Shown here in pieces: positions 1-11,300 of a stretch of DNA of 30,536 bases. Both the position numbers and the translations under genes were made by a program. The DNA is from Bacteroidota bacterium. GTDB taxonomy: Bacteria; Bacteroidota; Bacteroidia; B-17B0; Aurantibacillaceae. Location: positions 1-30,536 of the forward strand of contig JADJFB010000011.1 of NCBI GenBank assembly GCA_016708845.1. The letters are read 5' to 3'. The notes below the pieces were generated by a model. That model did no database searches. It worked only from the letters and a program-made list of their open reading frames with translations, and had not been told where the DNA came from. Numbering within the stretch: the first letter of the stretch is position 1; every line of letters starts with the position of its first letter.

Positions 1-2855
1 AACAAATCCATTTTATCAATTCTTACAATAGCGTCATTAACTATGACTGCTCAAGTAAAACCAAAACCGACGACTACACCTACTAGTAAAACTGCTGTAA
101 AACCAGCTGCTTCTACTACTAAATTAGTAGAAACTGTTACTAAAGTGGGGAAAGAAATAGTAATTCCATATAAAAAATATGTTTTAGCAAATGGTTTAAC
201 CGTAGTTGTTCACGAAGATCATAGCGATCCAATTTGCCATGTAGATGGCTACACCAGGTAGGTTCCTATAGAGAGAACAGCAAGGACGCTCAGGTTTTTG
301 CTCACTTTTTCCGAACACATGATGTTTCAAGGGTTCAAAAATGTAGCAGAGAGAAACAGCATTTTAAAATTATTACAGAAGCAGGTGGAACATTAAATGG
401 ATCACAAACTCTGATAGAACAAACTATTTTGAAACGGTTTCCATCCCCAACCCATTTGAAAAATGCTTTGGTTAGAGGCAGAGAATGGCTTTGTTAGACT
501 CTGTCATCAGAAGAATTCGAAGTACAACGCGCTACAGTAAAAAAGAACGCGGACAAAATTATGATAACAAACCTTATGGATTAGTTGGTGAAAAAAACTG
601 GGGAAGCATTATTTCCTAAGGACATCCATACTCTTGGACAACTATTGGATATATTGAAGATTTAAACAGAGTAGATGTTAATGATTTGAAGGCTTTTTAC
701 ATGCGCTGGTAAAGGCCTAATAATGCTGTACTAACTGTTTCTGGAGATGTAAACACGGCGGAAGTTGTAAAGTTAGCAGAGAAATACTATGGTTCTATTC
801 CTCGTGGACCAGAAGTAAAAAATATGACAAAGCAAGCCCCTTACATTAACAGAAAATAGATATATCTCTTATGAAGATAATGTGAAATTCCTATGTATAA
901 AGTAACCTACCCTACTGTAGCTTCAATGGAGAAAGATGAAGTCGCATTAGAAGTACTAGGAGAAATATTACTCAACTTCAAAAGTTCTCCATTATACAAT
1001 ACATTTATAAATCCAAAAGCAGTATCCGCAAACGCACAACTACAGTCGAATTAGCTGGCCAGTTTGAAATATTAATCTAGAGCTAATGCTGGTACAAAAT
1101 TATCAGATATTGAATCGATGTTAAACCAATCGTTAGCTGATTGGGAAAAAACAGGGCTACAAATGACGACATTAAAAGTATAAAATAAACTATCAAAGTA
1201 GTTTATATGAAGTTTATTAACAGTGAAGGAAAAGGTAGACAATTAGCAGCTTACCAAACTTATGCTAATAATCCAAACTACTTAAAAATTGAAATGGCAG
1301 AGAATTTAAAAGTAACTAAAGAAGACGTGATGCGCGTTTATAATACATATATCAAAGGAAAGTTTGCTGTGTCCTAAGTTCCGTTCCAAAAGGGAAAATC
1401 TGATTTAGCTGCAAAACCTGATACATGGAAAATGTATGAAAGAAACCATTGAAGCAAAAGCTGAGTATAAAAACTTATCTTATACGGAACCAAAAGATAA
1501 TTTCGACAGAAGCAAAGTACCTGCGGCAAAAGTAGCAAAATTAGTTCCATTACCAAACTACTGGACATCTAATTTTAATAATGGAGATAAAGCAATTGGA
1601 ATTAACAATAATGATATTCCAAAAGTAAATATTCAGTTTACTATGCCAATTGGTCACCGATATGAACCAAAATCAGGCTTAGCGGTTTTATTAACTTCTT
1701 TAATGGAAGAATCCAAAAAAAAACATAGTGCTGAAGAAATTGGAAATATATTAGAGCGCTTAGGTAGTGAAGTTTCATTTTATGCAAATGACAATGAAGT
1801 GGGACTGTATATTTCTGCACTAAAACAAAATTTAGATTCCACTTTGAAAATTGCAGAAGAAATGTTGTTCATGCCAAAATTTGATCAAGAAGATTTTGAA
1901 TCGGTGAAAAAAAGAACAGTTAGATGGTATTACTAACTCGTTAACTCAAGCAACTGCTATTGCAAGCAACGTGTATGCAAAACTACTATATGGTGAAGGC
2001 TCCAATTTATCAATCTCTGCAAATGGTAATACTGAATCCGTTTCTTCAATAACTTTGGATGATGTTAAAGCTTATTATAAAAATTTCTCAGGCTTTAACT
2101 CTGTATTAGCTGTTAGTGGGAGATATTGACTAAGTAAATGCGATAAAGAAATTAAGCTTCTTAAATAAACTACAATCAGTTAACATTATGCCTCAGGCAA
2201 AATACAAATTACCGGAAATTGATAAAACACGCATCTATTTTGTGGATAAAAAAGGAGCACCTCAATCCGAAATTAGAGTTGGTAATTTATCATTAGCTAT
2301 GATGCAACCGAAGAGTTTTTTAAATCAAACATCATGAACTATTCTTTGCGGAGCATTTAATAGTAGAGTCAACTTCATCTTGCGTGAAGTAAAAGGATTT
2401 GCTTATGGTGCGCGTGGTGGTTTTAGTGGCAATAAATTTGTTGCACCATCTACCATTGGCGCCGGTGTAAAAGCAAACACCACAGATAGTTCGCTTGTTA
2501 TCATCATGGATGAATTAAAAAAAATACAGCGAAGGTGGCATTACTGCCGAAGAATTAGAATTTACAAAAAATGCTATGGCGCAAGCAGATGCGTTAAAAT
2601 ACGAATCGCCACAACAAAAATTAGGCTTTGTGAAACGTATTTTAGATTATAACTTGATAAAACATACGTCGCTAAACAAGGAGAAATTATCAAAACCATT
2701 ACCAAAGCAGAAATTGATGCTTTAGCTAAAAAGAACTTACCATATAATAACATGGTTATTTTAATTGTTGGCGATAAAGCAATCAACTTCGAAAAACTAT
2801 CTAAACTTGGTTATGAAATTATCGAGTTAGATGTAATGGAAATAAGGTTAATTAG
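1..2855 (+). CDS. M16 (pitrilysin/insulinase) family zinc peptidase, start missing, frameshifted
   Basis: Secreted or periplasmic zinc metallopeptidase. Reading runs in from base 1 through a hydrophobic signal peptide ending near TMTAQ, so the start codon lies just outside the window. The metal site HFFEH (HxxEH) is recovered at 303-318 once one extra C near 311-312 is removed, followed by MMFQG. A downstream ENERGQNYDN stretch (about 540-560) is where the third zinc ligand is expected. The second half, from about 1500, is a second M16 domain with no HxxEH, as usual for the inactive half of two-domain members. Reconstructed length is about 950 residues, normal for Bacteroidota members. At least ten single-base indels break the frame (for example near 250, 311, 497, 1920, 2130 and 2525). 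The end at 2855 assumes one missing A near 2834, giving DVNGNKVN then stop. The family is sure; the substrate is unknown. Confidence 0.9.
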
Positions 2856-2955
2856 ACAATATGACAATTAGATAAATTGACAATGAATTTATTCTTGTCA
2901 ATTTATCTGCTTTCATTGTCGAATTGACTCATTAACTAATTATCGAATTAAAAAC
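2856..2955. repeat. Intergenic spacer with two overlapping hairpins
   Basis: A 100-bp spacer between the peptidase and bshA. A perfect 13-bp inverted repeat occupies 2870-2882 and 2896-2908 (AGATAAATTGACA against TGTCAATTTATCT, 13-base loop). A second, near-perfect pair overlaps it at 2875-2887 and 2912-2925 (AATTGACAATGAA against TTCATTGTCGAATT, one bulged base). The two stems share bases and cannot form together. There is no clean poly-T run, so a classical intrinsic terminator is doubtful. It could be a dispersed palindromic element or a processing site. I saw no TAnnTTTG promoter here. Confidence 0.6.
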
Positions 2956-4077
2956 ATGAATATAGGAATTGTATGTTACCCAACTTTTTTGGAAGCGGCG
3001 TTGTAGCAACCGAATTAGGATAGCATTAGCACATAAAGGACATAAAGTACATTTTATAACTTACTCGCAACCATTTAGATTAAAATCAGTTTAACGAAAA
3101 CTTATTTTATCACGAGGTAAACGTCAATGATTATCCGTTATTTGATTATCAACCTTATGAAAGTGTACTAGCCAGTAAAATTGTAGATGTTGCTATTTAT
3201 GAACGATTGGATATATTGCACGTTCATTATGCTATTCCTCATGCCTCAGTAGCTTATTTAGCGCAACAAATTTTAAAATCGCGTAAAATTAAGTTGCCTT
3301 ACATTACTACCTTGCATGGAACTGATATCACATTAGTTGGACAAGATCCATCTTTGAACCCGTGATTTCTTTTCTTTAAATAATAGTAATGCGATTACTT
3401 CTGTTTCTGAAAGCTTGAGAAAAGACACTAAAAACATTTAAGATTGCAAACGATATCAAAGTCATCCCAAACTTTATAAAAATTGAAGATTACCAACATC
3501 CAACAGAAGCTTGTCACCGTAAAAATTTTGCCGCACCAAACGAGCGTATATTAATTCACATTTCTAACTTCAGAAAAGTGAAACGTGTAGAAGATGTGTT
3601 AAGAGTTTTTGATATTGTAAGAAAAGAAATTCCTTAAAATTGATATTAGTGGGTGACGGCCCAGAAAGGCTAGCTATTGATAAATTATGCAGAGAATTAA
3701 ATACGTGTAGCGATATTATTTCTGTTGGTAAGATTGCAAACCCAAAAGAAGTTTATCAATAGCAGACTTATTTATTTTACCATCAGAAACTGAAAGTTTT
3801 GGTTTATCTGCCCTAGAAGCCATGGCAATTAAAATTCCTGTAATTTCATCCAACACTGGTGGTATTCCCGAATTAAATATTCACGGTAAAACAGGTTACA
3901 TGAGTAAGTTGGTGATTATGAAGATATGGCAAAAAAACACCATTGCTTTATTATCTGACGATAAAAAATTTCAACAATTTAGAGAAAATGCTTTTGAACA
4001 AGCCAAAAATTTGATATTGAAGCTATACTTCCTATGTATGAAAAATTGTATAGGAAGTTATTGCTGCAGGGATTTAA
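2956..4077 (+). CDS. bshA: BshA, N-acetyl-alpha-D-glucosaminyl L-malate synthase (bacillithiol synthesis), frameshifted
   Basis: GT4-family glycosyltransferase that joins GlcNAc from UDP-GlcNAc to L-malate, the first step of bacillithiol synthesis in the cytosol. The start MNIGIVCYPT, then GSGVVATELG after a one-base correction near 2990, is the BshA N-terminus. Other family landmarks are HVHYAIPHA, TTLHGTDITLVG, the SVSESLR segment and the GT4 ExxxxxxxE motif in ESFGLSALEAMA (about 3795-3830), followed by SNTGGIPE. About 375 residues, the usual length. Several single-base indels lie between 2985 and 4060. The end at 4077 assumes one missing G near 4053, giving a tail EVIAAGI; uncorrected reading stops at 4088. 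The gene converges on the T9SS gene at 4082, leaving no room for a terminator. Confidence 0.92.
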
Positions 4078-4081
4078 ACTT

Positions 4082-5043
4082 CTACTGAACCACAATTTTT
4101 CGGAGTCGTACATTTCTCTCCTTGGTAAACTTTTACAAAATAAAACCCTTTAGATTGATTTGATAAATCAATCGTGTAAGCCGATCGTTTACTTTTTCTG
4201 ATGAGTGAATTTTGCTCCAAGTATATTATACACTTCAAGTATTGCTCTTCATTATTTGCCGTTTGAGTGCGAATAGTGAAAATTCCATTTGATGGATTTG
4301 GAAAGATTTCAATAGTGTTTTCAGTACTTACAAATTCATTCACTCCCGTAGGAAGCGTGACACTTGCATCATCTAACCAAAGGATACTGCCTGCTTTAGG
4401 ATTTTTATCTAATGAAGAAGAACTGACTAAAACCCACATAGTATCTGGTGTTAAAGCACTAACATAAGTCATATTAATGGTTGCTTGTTGCCAACCTGAA
4501 TTTCCAGTTGCAACATTTGTTTTAAATATACCTCCAGCTATTAAACTTTTGCTTAACCAACGATATACGAAATACAGTATCATTTCCGATTAGGTTTGTA
4601 CTGATAATAAATATGAAATTGTGTGATTTTTTGAGTGTAAGGAATACCAGGTGCATAGGATTGGTTAGAAACATTCGCATTTCCGTTAAATAAAATGCCC
4701 AAAGTATCATTATAAGGATGTCCAATAAAGGTGTTCCCAAGCATTATAATAATTCCAAGATGTTGGTGTATAAGCTCTGGTTTGCAAACGCACTGAGTAA
4801 CTTCCCTGAATGAACCGTATCCGAACATCTTGTGACAGAAATTGGACTGCTTCCTAAAATGAACTATTAAAATAATTATAATCCCACCAACCAGTTGTAG
4901 CGTTTCCGCTATTAGGATTCATAGCGTTGGAACTAAAAATCATTGGTCCAAGTTTCGAAACCAGGATTAATTATTTGAGCATTTAATTTATGCGTTGATG
5001 ATAAAATAATGAACGCGAAACAAAATTGTAAAAGTTTTTTCAT
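4082..5043 (-). CDS. Secreted protein with T9SS type A sorting domain, PCMD-like, frameshifted
   Basis: The start MKKLLQFCFAFIILSS is a signal peptide, followed by NPGFETW at the mature N-terminus. The middle carries GNSGWQQATINMTYV and VLVSSSSLDKNPKAGS then LWLDDASVTLP. This pattern recalls the putative carbohydrate metabolism (PCMD) domain of Bacteroidota, but I hold that at moderate confidence. The C-terminus (about 75 residues) has IEIFPNPSNGIFTI and, after correcting one indel near 4110, KGFYFVKVYQGE ending in KIVVQ, a standard type A T9SS sorting signal. It is therefore expected to cross the outer membrane by T9SS and be anchored or released. At least five indels. A CAAAGATA on the + strand at 5067-5074 could be its own -7 box, though read-through from the upstream C45 gene is equally possible. 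Confidence 0.8.
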
Positions 5044-5066
5044 ATGATAAAGTTTAAATTTACTAC

Positions 5067-5074
5067 CAAAGATA
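5067..5074 (-). promoter_or_regulatory. Possible Bacteroidota -7 element upstream of the T9SS type A gene
   Basis: Read on the minus strand this is TATCTTTG, an exact TAnnTTTG match, 23 bases upstream of the start at 5043. No TTG lies at the usual 19-20 base spacing (the nearest is 26 bases away), so this is a weak call. Confidence 0.35.
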
Positions 5075-5124
5075 AAATAATTCATTACTTAAAAAAATGA
5101 CAATAATTAGTTTTATATCAGAAA

Positions 5125-7048
5125 CTAAAGCGGTGATAAATTCTTCCTTGCAGGCTTTTCGCATTCTTCAAAAACAGTGCCCCCCAAATAAGGAAGCAAT
5201 CTAGTAAAGTCAGTTGTTTTAATGTAATAGTTTCCTAAAGCAGAGTATAATTTAGTTTGGTCGGTGGTGCTTTCTTTAGCGTAATAAGTTTTGATGTCAT
5301 CAATTAAAACCATCGTTAATAAATCATCTAACTTCCTTTTACTTTTATACCATTTTAATTCCCATATCTTAATTTGTTTCTGATGTTTGACATTTAGATA
5401 AACTCTCTTTAATTTGTTTTTCTTCTTTTAAAGTGGCTATTTCTTTTGTTAAAGCTAAATTATAATATTCAATCGCTTTTTCATTATTTTTTCTTGAAAG
5501 AAAATAATCTCCTAATATCTGATACATATAATAACTTTCAGGATTTGACTGAATAAAAGCATTTTCGAACTGCGCAGATAATTGGATTTTATCAGAAGCT
5601 TTGTAATATATTGATGTAATGTTTTAAGTTTTTAAGTGTAAGAAATTTTGATAACCTTTTGATTTCAAGAATTCGTCTGCAGGAATAGTAAATTTAGCTT
5701 CATTAATAGCTTTGTTTGCATGAGTTTTTTAGCATTTGCAAATACGGAATCTAAATTATAACATACAAATTCGCCACATTGAAAAGGATTAGCGCTACCC
5801 ACATTAATTTATCTTGTGGTTTAAAAACAACCGCATGATGCGCCAGTAATTGATTTAAGCCTTTTCATTAGTTAAACCAATGTTCTTGTCATTTAATCCT
5901 TTTTGATTTCTTAAAATAGTCGCTGCTTGAAAATAGTTAATCGTATCGCTATTGCTTAATAGTTGTTTTAAACGAATGTTTCTATATAAAGAAGAACTTT
6001 CAATTTGGTTATTCAAATTAGCGAAATCGTTTTCATAATCTTTACCTTGGTAATGATTTGGACAAATAATTTGGTTTGAATTAGGCACTTCATACACATC
6101 CATTTTGTTGGAGATTTCTCTATACTAATCGTTTTGTTATCCAAAGCACTTCCAATTAAAATACTTTCCGATACAAACACATCTCGTTTTTTAGCATAGC
6201 AACTGCCTCTTCAATATTTTTGGCGTACTGTAAAATTCTCTTGCTAATAATGCAATAGGTGTTGCTGCATCTGTTGGAATAGAACTTTTAGCCGCATTAA
6301 TCGTAACGGTTAATCCTTGGTCGTTCATACCGCTGCAAGCGCCAATAAAGCCGCTCCATGTAACAGTAGCAAATTTGTATCCTTTTGTAGGATTGTGAAC
6401 TGAACGATTTTATTTTTCGCAAAATCATCTCCACTATAAAATCAAAATTACGTCCCACTAATAATTTCCATCGGCACTTTTTTATCCCATACCGAAAAAG
6501 ATGTGCAACCAACCGTCATATTTTTATCTTGCAAAGCATGTCCAATATCGTGAGCGCCATGGTAATTTAAAATACGGTGGTATTTTGGTGCAATAAAATC
6601 ATATTCATCACTCGCATATTTTGAGATCCCTAAAATTTCTTCTTTATATTCTTCGGTTATATGGTCGGAAATGACGATTAAAATATCCGACAAAGTATTT
6701 TAAAAATTTTAAATAGCTTAAATTCGGTACTAATAATTGTATCTGACGAAAAAAGGCTTCTTCTTGAAACTGATGTAATTCTTTAGTTAACATCCATTAG
6801 CAACTCCTCTTTCGTAGCCATCACCTTCTACATACAATTTCCATAAACCACTTTTACTATGTCGCAACCAATTATTGTTGACTTTGTAAACTCTTTATCA
6901 ATGGCTTCTTTTTCCAATTTAAGGTCGTGTCGTTTTCTATTTCAGGAACCTCAATTTGAACAGCGAAAATGAAATAAATAAAAAAAACAGTCAATAGGAT
7001 GGCAAATACTAATAAGGTTCTTAATATTATTTTACGAAGTTTAGCCAT
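5125..7048 (-). CDS. C45 family autoproteolytic acyltransferase/hydrolase, frameshifted
   Basis: Ntn-hydrolase of the acyl-CoA:6-aminopenicillanic acid acyltransferase (AAT) type. The start MAKLRKIILRTLLVFAILL is a signal anchor or signal peptide. About 185 residues in, GCTSFSVWDKK (Cys codon at 6505-6507) fits the Gly-Cys self-cleavage site whose new N-terminal Cys is the nucleophile. Before it comes CSDEYD-like sequence and the HGAHDIGHALQ helix; after it GRNFDF, TWSGFIGACSGMNDQGL and ARE-LLQYA, all typical of C45. NHYQGKDYEND near 6040 marks the end of the catalytic region. A further 250-300 residues, to a stop at 5125, are helical and poorly conserved. Around ten indels split it. The natural substrate cannot be told from sequence; these enzymes cleave or transfer acyl groups on small amides. 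Confidence 0.82.
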
Positions 7049-7061
7049 GGTATGAGGTCAG

Positions 7062-7069
7062 CAAATTTA
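7062..7069 (-). promoter_or_regulatory. Possible -7 element for the C45 hydrolase gene
   Basis: Minus-strand reading TAAATTTG fits TAnnTTTG and sits 13 bases upstream of the start at 7048. No TTG is seen at the expected spacing, so it is a tentative site implying a very short leader. Confidence 0.3.
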
Positions 7070-7143
7070 CGGAAAATCTACGAATATTAAAGCATAGAAC
7101 TCAGATAACACTGATGGTTATGATTAATTATGATTTACATAGG

Positions 7144-7261
7144 AACACGGATGTAACGGATTGGGCAGATATACACAGATAAAAAATTTAATAATCAGAG
7201 AAATAAACATTTTGCGAATACTAAATCCGTGTCTATCTGTTTCATTCATTAAATCCGCGTT
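7144..7261. repeat. Imperfect long inverted repeat (37-bp arms)
   Basis: Arms at 7144-7180 (beginning AACACGGATGTAACGGAT) and 7225-7261 (reverse complement beginning AACGCGGATTTAATGAAT) match at about 27 of 37 positions, with a 44-bp loop. Both arms contain CAGATA-ACAC-GAT and CGGAT words. This resembles the ACGGATTTAACGGAT-type dispersed intergenic repeats I recall from Bacteroidota, which is a recollection and not a match I could test. It lies between the C45 gene's 5' end and the terminator of the lipoprotein gene. No open reading frame is evident here. Confidence 0.6.
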
Positions 7262-7271
7262 TCTATTAAAC

Positions 7272-7301
7272 AAAAAAGCCCCTCGATATCATCGAAGGGC
7301 T
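7272..7301 (-). terminator. Rho-independent terminator of the lipoprotein gene
   Basis: On the minus strand an 11-bp stem AGCCCTTCGAT / ATCGAGGGGCT (one G-U type mismatch, 3-base loop) runs directly into TTTTTTG. It begins 20 bases after the lipoprotein stop at 7321. A GC-rich stem in an AT-rich region plus the T tract make this a confident call. Confidence 0.85.
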
Positions 7302-7320
7302 CCTTAAATAGTATTGAAGA

Positions 7321-8171
7321 TTACTTAATTAAAGAAGCTCTTAAAGCGTAAATCTTTCCAGAAATAGTTTTAAAATTAGCTTCCTTCATTTCTTTAGGAT
7401 CTTTAATAAGATCAATTTCCGCATGAATTTTTTTTCAATTCATCATTTAAAGTAACGCACTCTTTTTGTCTTTATAATCATTTAATAAATCCGTTAAGTT
7501 TTTTAAATAAAAACGTTGATCCCATAAATGCTTGTAGCCTTTTTCTTTAGTAGCAGCATCAGTAGCTGTTTCGGTAATTTTACAAGTTAAATATAAACTC
7601 TCAACCCAAGAGCCAGCAAATACAGAAGAAGCTGTATAAACACGTTCGTTAGTTCTTAAATAAGAATCACTTTTAATGAAAATCTCATCTAAAATGGCTA
7701 ATAATGAATCTTTATTTCCTAAGTTTTTTTAGCACGTTTACCAACCATTTGATCTACTGCACCTTTTAAACCTAAAGCATCAGAAGTTGTTACAACTGTT
7801 TTCATGTATTTTAAAACATCTTCGCCTTTGTTGTTAACCATTGCGTAAGACATATCGATATTAAATACACCTAAAGCTAAAGCTTTTGAAAATTCGCTAC
7901 TTGCTGAAATTTGCTTTTTAGAATCTACTAATAAAGCATTATTATAATCAACACCCCAATTGGATAGCTCGTTAATACTAGCAACTGGTGAAGGAATGTT
8001 TGCGATCGCAAAATCAAATTTAAATTTTGTTTCCTCGTTAACTGTTATAGGAGTTGTATCCTTTGGAGTTTCAACAACAACGTTTTCTGCAATTTCTTCA
8101 GACGGTTTATCTCCGCATGCTGTTAAAATTACTGACAAAGAGATGCTAGTGGCAAAAAATAATTTGTTCAT
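7321..8171 (-). CDS. Lipoprotein of unknown function, frameshifted
   Basis: I do not recognise the family. The start MNKLFFATSISLSVILTACG has a lipobox LTAC, so the mature protein is lipidated at Cys 19. The next residues (GDKPSEEIAENVVVETPKD) are an acidic linker. The rest, about 250 residues, looks helical, with PSPVASINELSNWGVDYNN, then ALGVFNIDMSYAMVNN and an AGSWVESLYLTC segment, ending in ISGKIYALRASLIK. A longer start at 8228 is possible but would put 19 residues before the signal peptide and overlap the promoter, so I prefer 8171. Indels occur near 7728, 7430 and 7460. It stands alone, with its own promoter (8199-8228) and terminator (7272-7301). Confidence 0.85.
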
Positions 8172-8198
8172 ATGATTAGACGTTTTTAAAAAGTTACA

Positions 8199-8228
8199 CA
8201 AAAATAACAGTCTTCTTTTAATAAACAA
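8199..8228 (-). promoter_or_regulatory. Bacteroidota-type promoter of the lipoprotein gene
   Basis: On the minus strand TTG (8226-8228), a 19-base spacer and TATTTTTG (8199-8206) match the TTG-N19-TAnnTTTG consensus. Transcription should start about 5 bases downstream, leaving a leader of roughly 20 bases before the ATG at 8171. This also supports 8171 as the start. Confidence 0.7.
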
Positions 8229-8273
8229 GTAACTAATACATGGTATCTATATTAAATAATAGATTTTATCAAC

Positions 8274-8304
8274 AAAAAAGGGCTCACCAGTCAGTGAGCC
8301 CTTT
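8274..8304 (-). terminator. Rho-independent terminator of the efflux operon
   Basis: The perfect stem AAAGGGCTCAC (8277-8287) / GTGAGCCCTTT (8294-8304) with a 6-base loop is followed on the minus strand by a run of T. It lies 11 bases past the stop of the RND pump gene and just upstream of the lipoprotein promoter, so it separates the two units. Confidence 0.88.
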
Positions 8305-8314
8305 TAAAAAAAGA

Positions 8315-11300
8315 TTATCTGTCTAAATTACCGTAATCGATTTTTTTACCTTGTATGGCTAAAACACCTCTTAATATTAAAATCAAGAACGGGATATATT
8401 TTACTGCCAAAGGTAACTCAAAGTGATTTAAAATCATTTCAGATTTACGTTTTAATCGTTCGGTAATTAAATACATGGCCGGTATTAATAACAAAGGTTA
8501 ATACCGTAGCAAATAACAAACCAAAATCATGGTCCAGCTTAACGGGCCAAAGAACGCTACATTATCACCACCAAAAATATTTTTTGGATTACCTGAAGAT
8601 AACAATGATTCGAAGTTAATATTTAACCCTACTGCTAAAGGAATTAAACCTAAGATAGCAGCCGTTGCAGTTAATATTACCGGTGTCATACGTGTGCGGC
8701 CTGCTTCAACTGTTGCATCGTATAAATTCATGCCGCCTTCGCGAGCAAACTCTGCAAACTCAACTAATAAAATACCATTACGCACCACAATACCACCAAG
8801 GCAATAATACCAATACCTGTCATTACAATACTCATATCCATTTTAAAGACAGATACGCCAATTAAAACACCTACAATACTAAATACAATTTCAGATAAAA
8901 TAATTAATGGCTTTCCTAATGAGTTAAATAAACCAACCAATACCAATAACATTAAGCCTATTGCAGTTAACATGGCATTACCTAAGGAAAGCTCATTGTT
9001 TCTTGTTGCTCTTCTTTATCGCCAGCAAATTTTACAATGACATCTCCCGTTTTTTGTAGTTTTTCATCGCGCGTTCACCTTTGCAACTACTTCATTAGGG
9101 TTGTAACCATCCTTAATATCAGATGATAAAGTGATAACGCGTTTATTGTTTTTACGTTTAATGCCAGCGTAAGTGTAATCGTATCGAATATCACATACAG
9201 ATGCTAAAGGCACACTACGAACCATACCGCCCATATTCATATCACGATAAGTAATTTTTAAGTTACGCAAGGTTTCAATATCAATACGCTGATCAAAATT
9301 GTAACGTAATTGTACAGGATATTCATCATCCACATCTCTAAACTTAGTAGCCTCAACACCATACACAGCTCCACGAATTTCCATAGCTAACTGGTAAGTT
9401 GAAATTCCTTCGCGCAAAGCACGCTCTCTATCAATATCAAAAACAATTTCAGGTTTGTTGTTTACAAAATCAGATTTTAAACTTACCACACCTTCAATTT
9501 TAGCATCTGATATAAATTTCTTTAGATCGTCTGAATTTTTGGTTAAGTCTTTAAAGTCTTCTCCAACAATTTCAATACTAATTGGTTTTGGAGTTGGCGG
9601 ACCGCTTTGTTCTTTATTTACAACAATATCAGCGCCCGGGATATCCCAATTTAAAGCTTGCAATCCTTGTAAATATTTAGAAGTTGATTCGCCATGACGT
9701 TGTTCAAATTCAACAAAAGCAATGGCAATTTTACCTTTGTTAGGATATGAGTTTTGATCTCCGTCACGTGGATCGGTAGTACCAATAGTTACGTTAGTGA
9801 TCATCGATTCCACTAATGGATTATCTTTACCAATAACTGTTTCTACTTTTGCTTCTACTCTACGCATTAGATCATTAGTTACTTTGGGATCTGTTCCTTC
9901 AGGTAATTTTACGTATACATAAACGTTATTAGGATCTCCGCTAGGGAAGAATACTACCTTAGGTTTACGAACAGCAAATAATACTATTGAGAAAATAAAT
10001 AAAAACACTACATATAACAATGGTCTCCAAGGTTTACGTAAAAACCATTCTAATACTTTAACATAACGTTTTACAAAACCTGGCCAAATTCTGAACTGCC
10101 AAGCTTCGATTGCTTTGTATAACCATAAACGGTTTAAAACTAAGAAGAATGCTAAAAATACAGTGAAGTTACCTACTGCAAAATGACCTGTTAAGTATGA
10201 GAATAAGCTACTAAACCGTATACAATTAATTGTAAACGTGCTTTTTAGTAATCTTGCCATGCTCTTTTACTTTCTTCTTCGTGCGATTTCATGAAATCAA
10301 CCGCAAAAACTGGATTAATAATATACGCTACAAATAAGGATGCTAATAAGGAAATAATTAATGTTACTGGTAAAAAGTACATGAACTTACCAATGATACC
10401 TTGCCAAAATACAAGTGGAATAAATGGTGCTAGAGTTGTAATTGTTCCTGATAATACTGGTAAAAATACTTCGCCAACAGCCATTTTAGCGGCTGTTTTA
10501 ATTTCAATTTTACCATTATCAAAAAATACGATGCGTGTTTTCAATTACCACAATGGCATCATCCACCACAATACCCAAGGCAGAATGAAAAGGAAAGAGT
10601 ACAATCATATTAAAGGAGATCCTATACTTGGCATTACCAAGAATGCAATAAACATAGATAAAGGAACAGATAAAGCAACAAACAAGGCGTTGGTTACTCC
10701 CATAAAAACATTAAAACAACGGTTACTAAAATAAATCCAATAATAATAGTATTAATTAAATCTGTTAATGATGATTTTGTTTTATCACTTTGATCGCCGC
10801 TTATTGTAATATCAAGCCCCTTTGGAAATTCATCTTTTTTCATTTCCTCAATAACTTTTTCAATTTTATCAGCTGCGTCAATTAAGTTTTCGCCCGAACG
10901 TTTAACCACATTTAAAGTAATTACATTTTTACCCTTTGAACTTGAGTAACTTTCTTGTTCTTTAAAACCATCAACAACTGTTGCAAAATCTTTAATAAAT
11001 AATTTTGCGCCCGACGCTGATGTAACAATAATATTTTCAATTTCTTTAGGATTTAAATTCACTTTTAATACTTAAAGTTGGCTTCATTCCATTTAAAGGA
11101 ATATTACCACCAGATATCGTCAAGTTTTCTTGACCAATAGCACGTTGTATGTCAGTTAAAGTTAATTGCGCTGCTTAATTTATAGGCATCAATATTTACT
11201 TGAATTTCGCGATCTAAAGCGCCAACCAATTTTACTTCGTTAATCTCTTTTAAACCCTCTACTCTATCTTCTAAATCTTCGGCATACTTTTTTGGCTGTT

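Noticed and set aside
234..497. Separate small gene inside the peptidase region
   Set aside because: It is an out-of-frame stretch joined by indels; its HFF and TEAGGTLNGS pieces belong to the M16 peptidase.
4060..4100. Bidirectional terminator between the convergent bshA and T9SS genes
   Set aside because: The stops are about 4 bases apart and no hairpin is visible in or next to the junction.
7144..7261. Insertion sequence with terminal inverted repeats
   Set aside because: No transposase frame lies between or near the arms and no target-site duplication could be identified.
10291..10734. Plus-strand open frame of 147 codons
   Set aside because: It lies antisense to the conserved RND transmembrane segment with the paired aspartates and shows no recognisable protein features.
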